From positions 31,672,947 through 31,736,946 of the forward strand of contig NC_086180.1 of NCBI RefSeq assembly GCF_023053635.1: a DNA stretch of 64,000 nt, given 5' to 3'. The notes below the pieces were generated by a model. That model did not search any database and had not been told where the DNA came from. It saw only the letters and a program-made list of their open reading frames with translations. Origin of the DNA: Elgaria multicarinata webbii. Its lineage: Eukaryota > Chordata > Lepidosauria > Squamata > Anguidae. A program made the translations under genes and the position numbers. This document shows positions 27,280 to 38,600 of this stretch, piece by piece. The number at the start of each line of letters is the position of its first letter. Position 1 is the first letter of the stretch.

Positions 27280-27415
27280 CAGGGGTGAGCAACTTGTGAC
27301 CCTCCAGATGTTTTGGCATACAAGTTTCATCAACTCTAGCCAGCACAGTCAATGGTGAGGGATAATGGGAGTTATGGACAAAAACATCTGGAAGGCCACA
27401 AATTACCCACCTCTG
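27280..27415. mobile_element. Fold-back hAT-type MITE (CAGGGGTGAGCAAC type)
   Basis: Ends CAGGGGTGAGCAACTTGTG and CCACAAATTACCCACCTCTG are inverted. Flanks TTCTATCC and GTCTATTC match at 6 of 8 bases, an imperfect 8-bp target duplication. Confidence 0.8.
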
Positions 27416-27909
27416 GTCTATTCTCATTGCCTTCTGGGTGTGTGTTGGGGGTGGGGGTGGTACAAAACCCATTTATGCTGGAAGGCACCTGGATGGTCTG
27501 GCTTGTGCCTTTTCCCCTTGCTGTTTTGGTTTTCATGGTACCAAGGATCTTATATCATTGTTTCTATACATATTTGAAATAAATGTGCAATGCCAATCTT
27601 CGAACTGCTTTAGTCCCATCTCCCACAGCGGCTAACCAGATGCCCCTGGGAAGCCCACAAGCAGTGCGGAGGAAATGGCAATCTTATGCTAAGTTACCTC
27701 AGAGTAAGTCTCACGGAACTCAATGGGGCTCACTTTTGAGTAGACATGCATAGGATTTAATTCCATGACTCTCAAATCACCTGGAGGAAATAAAGCCTAA
27801 TTTGGCACAACTAGACTGAGTAGTGCCATTTCAAACAGCAATTAAACCATAAGTTTAGTGAATAAAGCATGGGTGGCTGCTCTCACATGAATTACCACCA
27901 AAAATGTAT

Positions 27910-28055
27910 TAATTTTATTTATTTTAAATTTATATCCCACTTAATAGCAAAATAACCCTGCAGAGGACTTCAAATTTATATACAAACATATACAATAAAA
28001 TAACTCTAAAACATTTTACCATTAAAAAGCATAAAATAAACCAACAGTGGGAAAT
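27910..28055 (-). repeat. Old LINE 3' tail fragment
   Basis: TTTATTTATTTTAAATTTAT followed by ATCCCACTTAATAGCAAAAT and an A-rich stretch with CAATAAAATAA. It resembles the longer copy at 63095-63545. Confidence 0.45.
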
Positions 28056-28090
28056 GGCAGGAGTCATCATGATTGCAACAAATGAGACAT

Positions 28091-29254
28091 CAGGGGTGGG
28101 GAAGCCGTTTGTCCCCTTGAGGGTTGCATTCCCCTGGAGCTAAATTGGCTAGGGTGCAGGAGGGGGGCAGCATGCTGAAAGCAGACAGTGGGCAGAGCCA
28201 TCTTTTTCTATCCGGAACCACATTCCCTCTCTGTTGGGCACCCCACCGCCGCACCCCCACTTCTGTCTTTCTCTCTGCCTGCTTCCCTCCCTTTCTCTCT
28301 TTCTTTCTGGTCTGCTTCCCAGATGAACCTGCTTCGCAAGACAGTGGGATTTTCTAGCCTTCCTCCCTCTCCCCAATTGGTCAAGAGCCAATCCATTTGT
28401 CTGATAGGTGGAATTGCCACCCGTTGCTAGGCAGATCTGTGAGAAGGAATCCAGCACGTGACATACGAGCAGTTTTACTGTTCAGAAAGTGAGTTATGCA
28501 TTTTAAAATGACGAGAGCGCTGCTTCTGAGTATTCCTTGCAGAGGCCATTTCTACATGAAGAAACAGAAAAGTGCTTCTGGTTATTCCTTGCTTTTTTCT
28601 CCAGCTCCCTCCCTCCCTCCCTCCACTTGTTTATCCCTCTGGGTTTCATTTGGCCTTTTAACTCAGGCTTACCACCTTTCAATTTCCCCTATGTTTTAGC
28701 TGTTACTACCACCACAGCTCCAGATTTCTCTTTCTTTCTTCATGCACACACAGAAGAGGAAAGGTGTGCCTGGAGCTAGTTTACAGGGGAGAGAGGCTGA
28801 TGACACTACTGCGGGGGGACGGGGACGCAAAAGGGACTCAACAATGGGGAAGGCAGAACTGGACCTACCATTAGGAAGAGTGGGGCACAGCCAGCTTTTC
28901 CCCCACCTGACACATTACTTCCTGCCCCATTAGGAAGAGTGGGGCATTGCTGCAGGCAACAAATGCTGAGGGTGGGACATGGCAGCAGTTGGAGGGCACT
29001 GTGTGTCTGAGCCCCTTAAAGTTGTCTCAGGTGTGGTCAAGCAAGCTATCCTGTCAGTGTAATTGTCAATAGCCATTCCAGCTTTTGTATGTGGAATGGG
29101 GAGGGGGCACTATCTTGTCCTTTGCCTCAGGCTACAAAATATCTTGGCCTTGCCCTGGGGGTGGGGGAGGAAGGAAAAGAACAGCATCAGATAGCAACGG
29201 GGCAGCATAAATAAAGGTGAGGGCCACACAGGGCTTGTGGCTCCTCTATCCCTG
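28091..29254. mobile_element. Possible 1.2-kb nonautonomous hAT element
   Basis: Left CAGGGGTGGGGAAGCC and right GGCTCCTCTATCCCTG are partly inverted. The interior is more GC-rich than its surroundings, with long pyrimidine tracts (28260-28320, 28590-28680) and a 20-base direct repeat (28868-28887 and 28927-28946). No target duplication was found, so the boundaries are tentative. Confidence 0.4.
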
Positions 29255-29283
29255 CACTACTTCCTCCATGCAACTATTTACCT

Positions 29284-29465
29284 AGGGACTATAGCTCAGT
29301 GTTTTGCATGTGGAACATCAGACATTAAACCCTTTTCGTCAAGCAGAAGAAGTAGTGTACACCTAGCACTCTGGAGAGATGTTACCCATTAAAGTAGATA
29401 CTGGGCTAGATAGAGAAATAGTCTGACCAAGCATGAAGCAATTTCCTACATCCACTGGGATGTTT
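29284..29465 (+). mobile_element. tRNA-derived SINE
   Basis: Starts GGGACTATAGCTCAGTG (A-box-like, 29285-29301), then a worn middle and a body with CTGGAGAG and GATACTGGGCTAGATAGA, ending near ATTTCCTAC. The order matches the piecewise copy in the TIFA intron at 60068-60640. Confidence 0.7.
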
Positions 29466-30107
29466 TCCACAGAGGGTTTTAAAGCATCAGAGCCCAGCCT
29501 GTGTAACTTGTTCTTCCTTTCTTGCTGCTTCACATTACAGATGTCAGTGATCCCCTGGATCAAGCACAAGATGACAGCATAAGGGCGTACCGGAATGAAA
29601 TGCTGATTACAATAATAAAAAAAAGAAGAAGTAAGACCTTATACAGTCATGGTCTATGGAGACTCTTGAAAACGATTTGTTCTTAATCCTATTAAGATAT
29701 TGAAGGACAAATGACTGAAGAATCTGATCTTGGCAGTGAAGTAAACAGAAGGCAGAGATTAAAGAATACATAAAAGCATGGCTAATTCTACAAATAGTCC
29801 GCATTTAGTCCACGAGGGCAGTTTATTTATTTACAATATTTGTATAAGGCCTTTTAACAGAATGTTCTCAAAGTACTCAGCCAAAGAAAATTGGCTGACA
29901 ATTTAAACATCCTAAAACAAGTGTGGGGAACCTCAATCTCATGACCAAATCCAGGCCTCCCCAGATGGCCAAGCCCCATCTACTGGCCACACTCCTTCCC
30001 CCCAACTATAGTTTGTTGGTTGCGCCCAAACCAACTTTGTTGGTTTCTTAGCTTTTGCACAGTATTTGCCCTATTCTAAAAGGTTGAAATGTCTCCTGCA
30101 AGTAAGA

Positions 30108-30220
30108 GTTTTAGGCTACAATGCTATGCGTGTTTACACACACACACACATACACAGCGCCTACATCCTGGGAATCGTAGGATTTTTTCTATTTAAACGT
30201 AGCTAGGATTGCGCACTAAA
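30108..30220. mobile_element. Palindromic MITE (TGCAATCCTATGCATGTTTA family), worn
   Basis: CTACAATGCTATGCGTGTTTA at left and AGCTAGGATTGCGCA at right, with CCTGGGAATCGTAGGATTTT inside and an AC run inserted or expanded at 30135-30152. Confidence 0.5.
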
Positions 30221-31029
30221 ACTGCAATACGCTGGGTTTTGTTTGTTATTTAACCTGACTTTGGCCCTGCCCCCTTTGGGATCACCCACCATTGAAGCAT
30301 GATCCCTGAGAGCATCTCCAAACCTCTCCCATGCTAAAATATTTTGACTCCTAAAGTTTCCGCTGCCATTTATTTGCAAGGGGGTCTGTGCCACTAAGAA
30401 TGCAGTAGTGAAATGAGATGAATAACTTGTTTGAGTTTAAGCACAATGCTGAAACCTTCGTTTACCTCCTCCCTCCAGTATTACTATTTCACACTGAGAG
30501 TGGAGAGGCAAAATGACAACACACATCACATGCACCAGAGTTCATTTTTATTTTATTTTTAAATGGCCTACAAAGAGGTGGAGATAGGATGCATGCACAT
30601 GGCACGCCTGCTGTTTCATGTCACTTCATCATGGCAAAGCTGATCCTGCTTTCCCTACTTCTCTCTAGACTCTGAACCTTTCTGTCCCTTGTGGTCTTTC
30701 CTCATCCAGTTCATTCACTTTAGCTCCACATATTCGTGTCGTACTAATGTAAGCTGAACTAATTAAGAGGGTAGGAAAGCAGCATCAGTACCGAAGGAAG
30801 GAGCATTACATTTAGAAAGTGACTATAGGTTAGAATAATCCTTTTAATGAGGTCCTTCGGGTTTGAAGGGAAGGGGCTGTCTTCCTGCTACCATCACTCC
30901 CAACCATGCCATTAGGAAGCACTCTTACACAGGAGGAAATGATAGGAGGGGAAATGACAAGTAGGAAATGTCTCAGTACAGCAAATGACAACTGAGACAA
31001 TGAGCAAGAGGAGCATAGAACAGAAGAGC

Positions 31030-31130
31030 ACAAAATGGCATAGGGCACAACCCTATGCACATTTAGACAGAAAAAACTCTTGCAATTTCCAGCATTCCCC
31101 AGCCAGAACGGCTGTCTAAACATGTTTGCA
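31030..31130. mobile_element. Palindromic MITE (GTGCAATCCTATG family)
   Basis: GGGCACAACCCTATGCACAT, TTAGACAGAAAAAACTC, CAGCATTCCCCAGCCAG, then GTCTAAACATGTTTGCACC. One of five copies in this window; the right arm is shortened. Confidence 0.65.
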
Positions 31131-32279
31131 CCCATTGGTGATAAAAGGAGCATACTTGACTCATTAAATGGTAGCCTGAAATAAGTGTGAGCCTTCAACA
31201 GAACTTTCTTCAGCTCCCAATGTCATTATGTCAAGCCAGGGATCGATTGCCTTTCTCCTCCCAACTCACCTCTTAATATCAGACCTTAACAGCTTCATGT
31301 TCCAATAAGGTGTTCTGACACCCACATGCTTCCCCAATGCCATCTTTGCAATGTGCTGCCTTAGGCAGCCACTATGGTTTGCTTAGTGTAGGACTGGGCC
31401 TACAACTATTTGATTATAAATCCATTTTCAAACTGTAGCAATATTTTTGTCATGGGCAGCAGACAAAATTCATTATTTTATGATAATTAAAATGTTAATA
31501 GCTTGACCACAAATGGACAAGTAAATATTAACTCTTCTGATCTGCCTTCTTTGGGAATATGCAGGGTACAGAAAGTTATAACACGCTTGCTGTAAGAAAC
31601 AAGATGTCATTTCCGAAAATAATCTAACACCTGGCATTTTGAAACCTTTTTTTTTTTTAAAAAAAAGGAAAAGTATTTTTCTTTTGCCTTCAATCTTCCT
31701 TCTTCCCTTTAATCTAATTTCCAGTTCAACTAACAGCACACATTTTCTGATCTAATACAAGACAATTTTGGAGGAACGAAGTCTAAGTTTGGATACACTT
31801 TCATTTATGTACCGTCATATACAGCCAGCATGTTCTTAGTTGGAAATTTTCAGTGGTGTTTTTACATCAGAAAATGAATACGTTTATACAAAATAAACAA
31901 GGCAGCAGTGTACTAATGTAAACTGTGAAAACACCACTGGTTTTGACACATGCTGGGTAAGATATGATTGCATTCTGTCCTTCAATTTTCTCTGGAGACC
32001 ATTTGCAATTTATAGTGTCTGTCACTTATGATTTGCTACTGTTTCTTCTTTGTAGAAAAATGTGTTTGTGTGCTATTGAAACATAAATTCCATAGCAAAT
32101 CATCATGGGAAAAGGTCCAGTAATTATCTTTGAACTTTATCTCAACATTTGTGTTGCGCTACATCTGATTTGTTTCCTAATTCATGTGTTGTTATAACTT
32201 AATTCTACTCTCCTTCTATTACAATCAGCAAAACATGCCTTCAAGACTGACTTCTTACATTTTCTTCCTTTACATATTA

Positions 32280-32432
32280 CCGTATTTCTTCGATTCTAAG
32301 ACACACTTTTTTCCCCATATAAACATCTTTAAAAATGGGGTGCGTCTTAGAATCGCAGGCGTGACTTAGGGATTTTTTTTTCTGTTGGTGGTACTGAAAT
32401 TAGTGTGTGTCTTACAATCGGAAGAAATACGG
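32280..32432. mobile_element. 153-bp Tc1/mariner-type MITE with TA target duplication
   Basis: Ends CCGTATTTCTTCGATTCTAA and CAATCGGAAGAAATACGG are inverted, flanked by TA at 32278-32279 and 32433-32434. Internal GATTCTAAGAC blocks repeat. The 41763-41943 copy is in the opposite orientation. Confidence 0.85.
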
Positions 32433-32612
32433 TATATAAGTAACCTTATTAATTTATAGAATGCTATCAATGTTCATATGTTCTTTACAGCAAAACATAA
32501 ACACACACGCAAACACACACAAAATACTTGTCAGTTGTTTGTTATTGCTTTCACTTCGAATATTTTGGTATGTTTCAGAAATGCCAAACACAGCTTTGCC
32601 TTCTTTGCATGT

Positions 32613-32664
32613 ACCATAGAATCATAGAATAGTAGAGTTGGAAGGGGCCTATAAGGCCATCTGG
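32613..32664 (-). mobile_element. CR1 LINE 3' tail
   Basis: ATAGAATCATAGAATAGTAG then AGTTGGAAGGGGCCTATAAG and GCCATCTGG. On the minus strand this is the classical CR1 end with ATTCTATGATTCTATG octamers. Confidence 0.8.
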
Positions 32665-33224
32665 GCTTTCTTGTTTTTTCCTTCACATGCAGCAATTTCT
32701 TAACTTAGTTTTGGGGGATTAGCAAATCACATGGTTGGCTGTTAGATCTGAATCCACAAACCCTATATTTGGACAAAAGTGGAACGCAGAAATAAATTAA
32801 TAAATGACTAAAAGAGGTTCATCCCATGTACACTTTTGTTCTGGTTTACCCCCAAATTATCCCATTTTGGTTTTATAGTGCTTATATAGCATATGAAAAC
32901 TTGTAAACTTACACCTCTGCTGTGGCACGTTGTGGAGATCCATTGAAGTTCACTCACACATGTTGTTATCCCCACCCCCCAGATCTTCTTTGTACCTCCT
33001 CCTATCGTTTATTGGTTGTTTGAAGTGGGGACAACTCCCCCTTTGACAACAGGGATTGGGGTTTGCTTCTCTTGTTACTGAACACCAACGTAGAACGTTA
33101 AGTAAGACTGCAGTCAACTCTTTTGCATGCTTACTTATTAAATAAATCCCATTGAGTTCAATGGAATGCATTTCCAAATTAGAGCCCCTCAGATTGCAGT
33201 CTTAATTTTTGCAACTTTAAAAAA

Positions 33225-33249
33225 GGGGGGAATGGGGGGGCTGGGGGGG
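33225..33249 (+). other. G-run cluster, potential G-quadruplex
   Basis: Three runs of 6, 7 and 7 G with 3- and 2-base spacers. Four tracts of three or more G can be chosen, so an intramolecular quadruplex is possible. It lies about 2 kb upstream of the AP1AR island. Confidence 0.5.
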
Positions 33250-35149
33250 AGAGAAGCGAGGTAAGAAGTAGACATCTCAATTTCCAGTGTACGGAGGAGA
33301 CTTCAAACGCAGCGCCAGGACCTCCACTGACAGAGAAATTGAGAGGGAATTCACAGTTAGTGAGAGGATTAAGCCATCCTTTCCCATGTGGGGGCTCCCA
33401 ATAAAAACTGGACCCCCCATTGTTAAAAAAAAGAAAAGAAAAAGGTGGAGAGATGCAGGATCTCCACCACCCCCATGGAGAAAGTTTCCATCTCTGCTTC
33501 CCCCTGCTTGTGTCTCCTGCCATCCCCCACTCAGCTTCACATGCTCAAAGGAATGGAAGTACGATCTGTGTCCTTCCCCCACCAACTCCTGTTCAACTAA
33601 GAACAAGAGCAACACATGTTTTTAGGGAGATGAATCAATAAGGGAAGAGACATATAGCCTGTGTCTGTGATGTTAGGAGGAGCCCCACCCCCATGGAGAG
33701 CAAGGAGGGGGTAGGAGAAAGGGGCAGAGTAGGATGGAAAAGGCCACACATGGATTCAGAAGCAGCCAAAGGTCTTCACTTGAAACTGACAAGACATTTG
33801 GGTGAAACTGACCAGTCTAAAGTGAAAAAGGAGCACACAAGCCTAAAACTCTTGTCTACCTGAGCAAAGAATGTTTTGGTGTTATGTCTAAACCCACCCT
33901 GTTTTGCCATTATGGCAGCAAATCTTCTCCTTCTGATTATTCTGTTCAGCACAGCAGTGAAAGAACTGAGAACCCATCCAGAATTCAATCAAGATTGGAG
34001 ACTCACTCTCTAATCCTAAACATGTTTAGCTGGAAGTCTATCTCGTTGATTTCAAGGAAATTTACTTCTTTGTAAGTGCAGCCCCAGGTCAATGCTCCCC
34101 AAAGTATGCATCAAACCATATTCGGTGCAGATTGTTTGGTAAATATAACCAGCTTATCATGGGTTGGAAGCCACCAAGCATAGTATTTACAAAACAACTA
34201 TAATGTGCTGACTTAGTTGCATAAATAGGCATTTATTTTGCAATTTGGTTTAACTGGATTGTGGACTGCATTGTAACTTGTCAATATTGTTTAATCCTTT
34301 TAGATGGGTGTTGTGGGGGGGGGCTGAGTTAAGCCCATGGGGTGCTTCTGGAAAAGGTTTTATCCTGCAATCACCCCAGTTTAAACATGGAATTTTACAG
34401 GAATGTGTAACTTCCCCATGCCTTTCTACCACTTCTTACATCTTTTTTCTTATCAGAAAATAATCTGTTGAGGAAAAGACAGAATAGGCACACAATGCCT
34501 TTTGATTTGTACTGCTAGGAGCCCTCTGTCAGGAAGCACCTGGGGCTAGCATTCAAGCATTTGGAATATTTTACCCATTTAAATGGATTTTAAGAGAATG
34601 TTTTGTATCGGCTTTTTAACATTTTTTTCCTTGTTCCAAAGTTAAGGTGGAGTATAAATTTACAGAAACAAATCAAAGGAGACAGTGAAGCACCAACAAT
34701 AAAAACAGCTGCTGCCAAGGTCAAAATAGAACCATCAATTAAGCACTCCAGAGCTGAAAGCTCCAAGAAGAGTAACTAGGGAATCGCGAGGCGCCTAAGA
34801 TGTGAGTGGAGCCAGCTTTAAAACAAATCAAGAAACTCTGCTGAAACAGCAGCCAATATACATACACTCTGCAACAGTGGGCCACATAAATCAACCATCT
34901 AACAGCAGCAGCAGTGCATCCAGATGACACGGTTTTGTTTTGGCACTGGAAGTATATTCTGGGACTGAGCCCTGGGCATCCCGGCATCTTCTATGCATGA
35001 CTATTTCGAGTATCCGCTTCACCCATACGTTTCCCGTTATCACCACCCCCGCTGCTGAAGTAATGGTCCACCAAGATTCCCATTCTACACAGGCATTAGT
35101 AATTCTACTACCACCACCTCCCATGCTTTTACCCGTGGGCAGGCGCATG

Positions 35150-35612
35150 CGTAAAGGCATAGGGAGGGGAGGAGCCAGAACGTTCTATCTGCGCATGCTC
35201 TCCTTTCTCGGTGCTGGCTAGAGCCCTGAATGAGAAAGGGGCAGGGCATGACAGGGGCGGGGCATAACATGACAGGGGCAGTGGGGCGGGACCCGAGGCT
35301 GCATCCCACAGCCGACCTGGCCCGGACAGCGTGAGGTGGGCGGAACGGAGCCTCCATCGTTTTTTCTAACGTAGCCGTGCGAGTCTTCTCCTCTGTTCCC
35401 CTTCACACGCGCACAAAGGAGAGCGTTGGCCGTCACGGCCGTGGCCCCGCCCTTTCTCTCCCTCGCGGCCGCGGGTGCCGTTAGGCGGTGGCGGTTCGAG
35501 CTGCAGACGGAGCGTCGACGAGCTCTGCGGCGGCTGGTGACTCAACGGACGCGGCTCCAACCCTTCCGGCGTGAGTGCGTGCGCGTGCGAGCGCCCGCGC
35601 CCTCAACATGCC
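35150..35612 (+). promoter_or_regulatory. AP1AR: AP1AR CpG-island promoter and 5' UTR
   Basis: GC content and CpG frequency rise sharply here against an AT-rich surround, with GGGGCGGGGC-type Sp1-like boxes near 35255-35290 and a dense CpG run from 35400 that continues into exon 1 and the start of intron 1 (to about 35740). No clear TATA box is present. This is the pattern of a broad housekeeping promoter. The transcription start is not determined. Confidence 0.75.
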
Positions 35613-35692
35613 ATGGGGAACAGCTGGGCGGCGCAGTGGTGCTGCTGGCTCTTCCCGAAGCGGCAAGCGGGACGCGTCCAACGAGGAGGAGG
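35613..35692 (+). CDS. AP1AR: AP1AR coding exon 1
   Basis: Encodes MGNSWAAQWCCWLFP and on to residue 26 plus two bases of codon 27. The donor is GTAAGC (phase 2). Cys10-Cys11 are the only cysteines in this exon; human has Cys at positions 4, 5 and 9. Confidence 0.92.
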
Positions 35693-38600
35693 GTAAGCGC
35701 GGGTGCAGCGGCGGAGACGACGGGGCGGGCGAGCTTTAACTCCGCCTGTCCGGGGTGAGGTGGAACCAAGGCTGGATTGTCATGGGGCTTAAGGACCCTT
35801 CAGGTGCGCCCCGCAAGATGCGGCGATTGGCGGCTGGCTTAGGTGCCCGTTAAAAAGAAAATGTGGAGAGGGGGTGGGATGGGGCTTAAGCAAACGAATG
35901 GCGGAGGAGCCGGAATCTCCATGTTCCGAGGCAGTCTGTCTCCGACTATGAGTCGGCGGCGGGCGAGGGCTGTTACCTTCAAGCCTTGCGAGTTTCTGGT
36001 TGGTCACTGCAGGGAAACAGGATATGGAGTGGATGGACCTTTGATCTGATCTAGCTGGCCGCTTAATGTGTACAGAGAATCATATGTGCGGGACCAAAAA
36101 CACCCCCCCAAAAACCCCATCATCAGAGCTACAGATGCTAAACGGATGCTCTGGCCAAAGTCTTGGGGGATCGCAGTGAGGGAGGCTGTAACCTTCACGA
36201 CCTGCTTGGAGGGTTTCTGGTAAAATGTTACGCCCCGCTTGGAGGGTTTCTGGTAAAATCTGTTTGGTTGCTGTGGGAAACAGGATACCGGACTAGATAG
36301 ATTCACCTTCAGTCTGATCCAGCTCTGGTTGTGTTCTTAACAAGGGACGAAATGTCTGTTTCCTGTTTGCCTCTGCTGTCACTCAAGGATCACTGGTGTT
36401 TGTTCATGGCTGAGATGGCAGAGTGTGTGTGTGTGGAATAAACAGGTTCTTTTTCCTAATATGGGTATAAGTGATATTTATTTCTGCATCTACTTTCTGC
36501 AGTCACAATTTGTAATAAAGAATAGTTGTAATTTTACATTTATATATGCAGACTTTATAGCCACCCCGAAAGCTCATTGCAAGTAACAAAAAAGAATATG
36601 TCTCCATGCAATATACTCCGAAGTCTACAGAGTAATTATGTATCTATGGCAATTCAGCTAGAGTTGATTCCAATTCAGCTTGTACCAAATTCCTTGGCTG
36701 CATCCAGACAATGACAATAGTGCTAAACCAGGCAACAGTGCCTAGAAGAAAAGGTACCAAGTAATGCTGTGAAGGATGGGCGCTGCTATTCTACAATAGT
36801 TGGTGTGGATCAGCTTTCCTCAACCTGGTGCCTTCTAGCTGTGTTGGGCTACAGCTTCCATCATTCACCAGTAAACATGGCCAATGGGAGCTGTAGTCCA
36901 GCACATCTGTAGAGCACCAGGTTGGGGGAGGATGATCCAGACTACACCGCTCATATTGATCTTTCTCATCCATTGACCACATATGAATTGCAGGAGTGGG
37001 ATTTTTGCAGGAGTGGGATGCATTTGACTAAGAGGAAGTGCCATTTAACTCAGTGGGACTTATACTGGATTGTGCTGCAAAGCAGAGCTCTATTCTTCCT
37101 TCAATGAAGTGTTGTTGTTGTTGACTTTGCTTACAATATATGTTTGCCTGCAAAAAGCCCCTGCTCCGAAAAAGGTCCGTTTCATCTCTGAATTGTTCCC
37201 AAGATTATAAAAGCGTTAACTCGGTTTGTCTATTTCTTTGTTACACATTTATTTGATCTCGAAGTATTATGCCACAAACGTTTTAGCTTAGGGTGCAATC
37301 CTATGAATGTTTAGATAGAAAAAAGCCCTGTAATTCCCAGTATTCCCCAGCCAGTATGGTATAGAACATGGCTGGCTGGGGAATGGTGGGAGTTGTAGGA
37401 CTTCTTTTCTGTCTAAACATGTGCAGGATTGTGCCATTATTTAACATGATGTTCTGCATAGTTTGTAGGGTGGCGTTCTTTTTTGGGGGGGGTTATTATG
37501 GGTGAATGAGAGAGAGTCAGAAGCAAACCTCTTAGGTGCCCAGGGAAACCAGATCTGTATTATTTTTTCCAACCCTGCCTCTGCCAAAGGTGGTTTCATT
37601 GTACTATGTATAAAGAAATAATGTTCCTGATGTTTCCTAATGGTTTTAAATACATTAAAGGAGAAAAGTGTGTTCATTTTTTATGCCAGGATGGATAGAT
37701 TCTTCAGCAGTGAAAACCATATTGAAAATGTATTGTGGGCTAGAGAACTGCAGCTAATTTGCATCAGTGCATTTTGCATATTATTTCTATGTTGCTAAAC
37801 TATGGATCATGAACATTCTGCAATATTCTTATTAGCCTGAACTGTAAAATACATTGATTCACCCCTAAGAATCTGGAAACCATGAGGAGTATAAAACAAT
37901 GAATTTAGGTTTTTAAAGAACTGTTCTTGATCTGTGATTTGGAACATACATATTCTCAACCCTGTTCTGCCTGCAGATATTTGAGGAATATACAGTCAGA
38001 TTAACAACTCGCTTGTATACAGTATATCCTACACATCCAACATGGTCATACATTCACCATACTCATAGGGGGTGAAGGGGGGTGTAGTCCAACACATATG
38101 GAGAGCACCATGTTGGGGAAGGCTTGTTTTAAAGATCTCCAGATCTTTTGTAATCCTGGTATCCAAATATGTTGGGGTTCACTGGTATTTATTTTATGAA
38201 TTGCTACAATAACTAAAGAAGGAACATGCTGAATCAGACCCAAGGCTATCTAGTCCAGCATTATGTTCACATAGTGCCCCACCAGCTGTGTGTGGGAAGC
38301 TCACAAGTAGGACATGAGCACAGTTATACTCTCCTGCTGCCCAGCAACTGATATGCAGAAGCAGACTCATAGTGGAGGTGCCTCTGATACTGGAGGTAGC
38401 AGACATTGATGGCCTTATCCTTCATGAGTTTGTCATAAGTGATTTTTTATGTTTCAAAAGTTAAATTATGTTCTAGAAATTCTGTTTAAATTGTTGTAAA
38501 ATATCCATTGTCTGTGTTCTGCAGGCATAATTAGAAACTAGGTCAGGTCTACTTTCAGCGGCCTCATTGTCAGCTTTCACTTTACTCCTAGAGAGATGAC

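Larger units (their letters stand above)
24541..35149. other. Intergenic DNA left of AP1AR
   Basis: Apart from the repeats listed separately, I see no gene. Small inverted or A-rich stretches (31651-31668, a T-run then A-run hairpin) occur. 33180-33640 is moderately GC-rich with opposing ORFs of about 112 codons that look compositional. Confidence 0.55.

Noticed and set aside
29285-29345. A functional tRNA gene at the TAGCTCAGTG box
   Set aside because: The B box is worn and the downstream body is that of a reptile tRNA SINE.
35426-35758. 110-codon ORF across AP1AR exon 1
   Set aside because: It runs through the exon 1 donor in another frame and reflects CpG-island composition.
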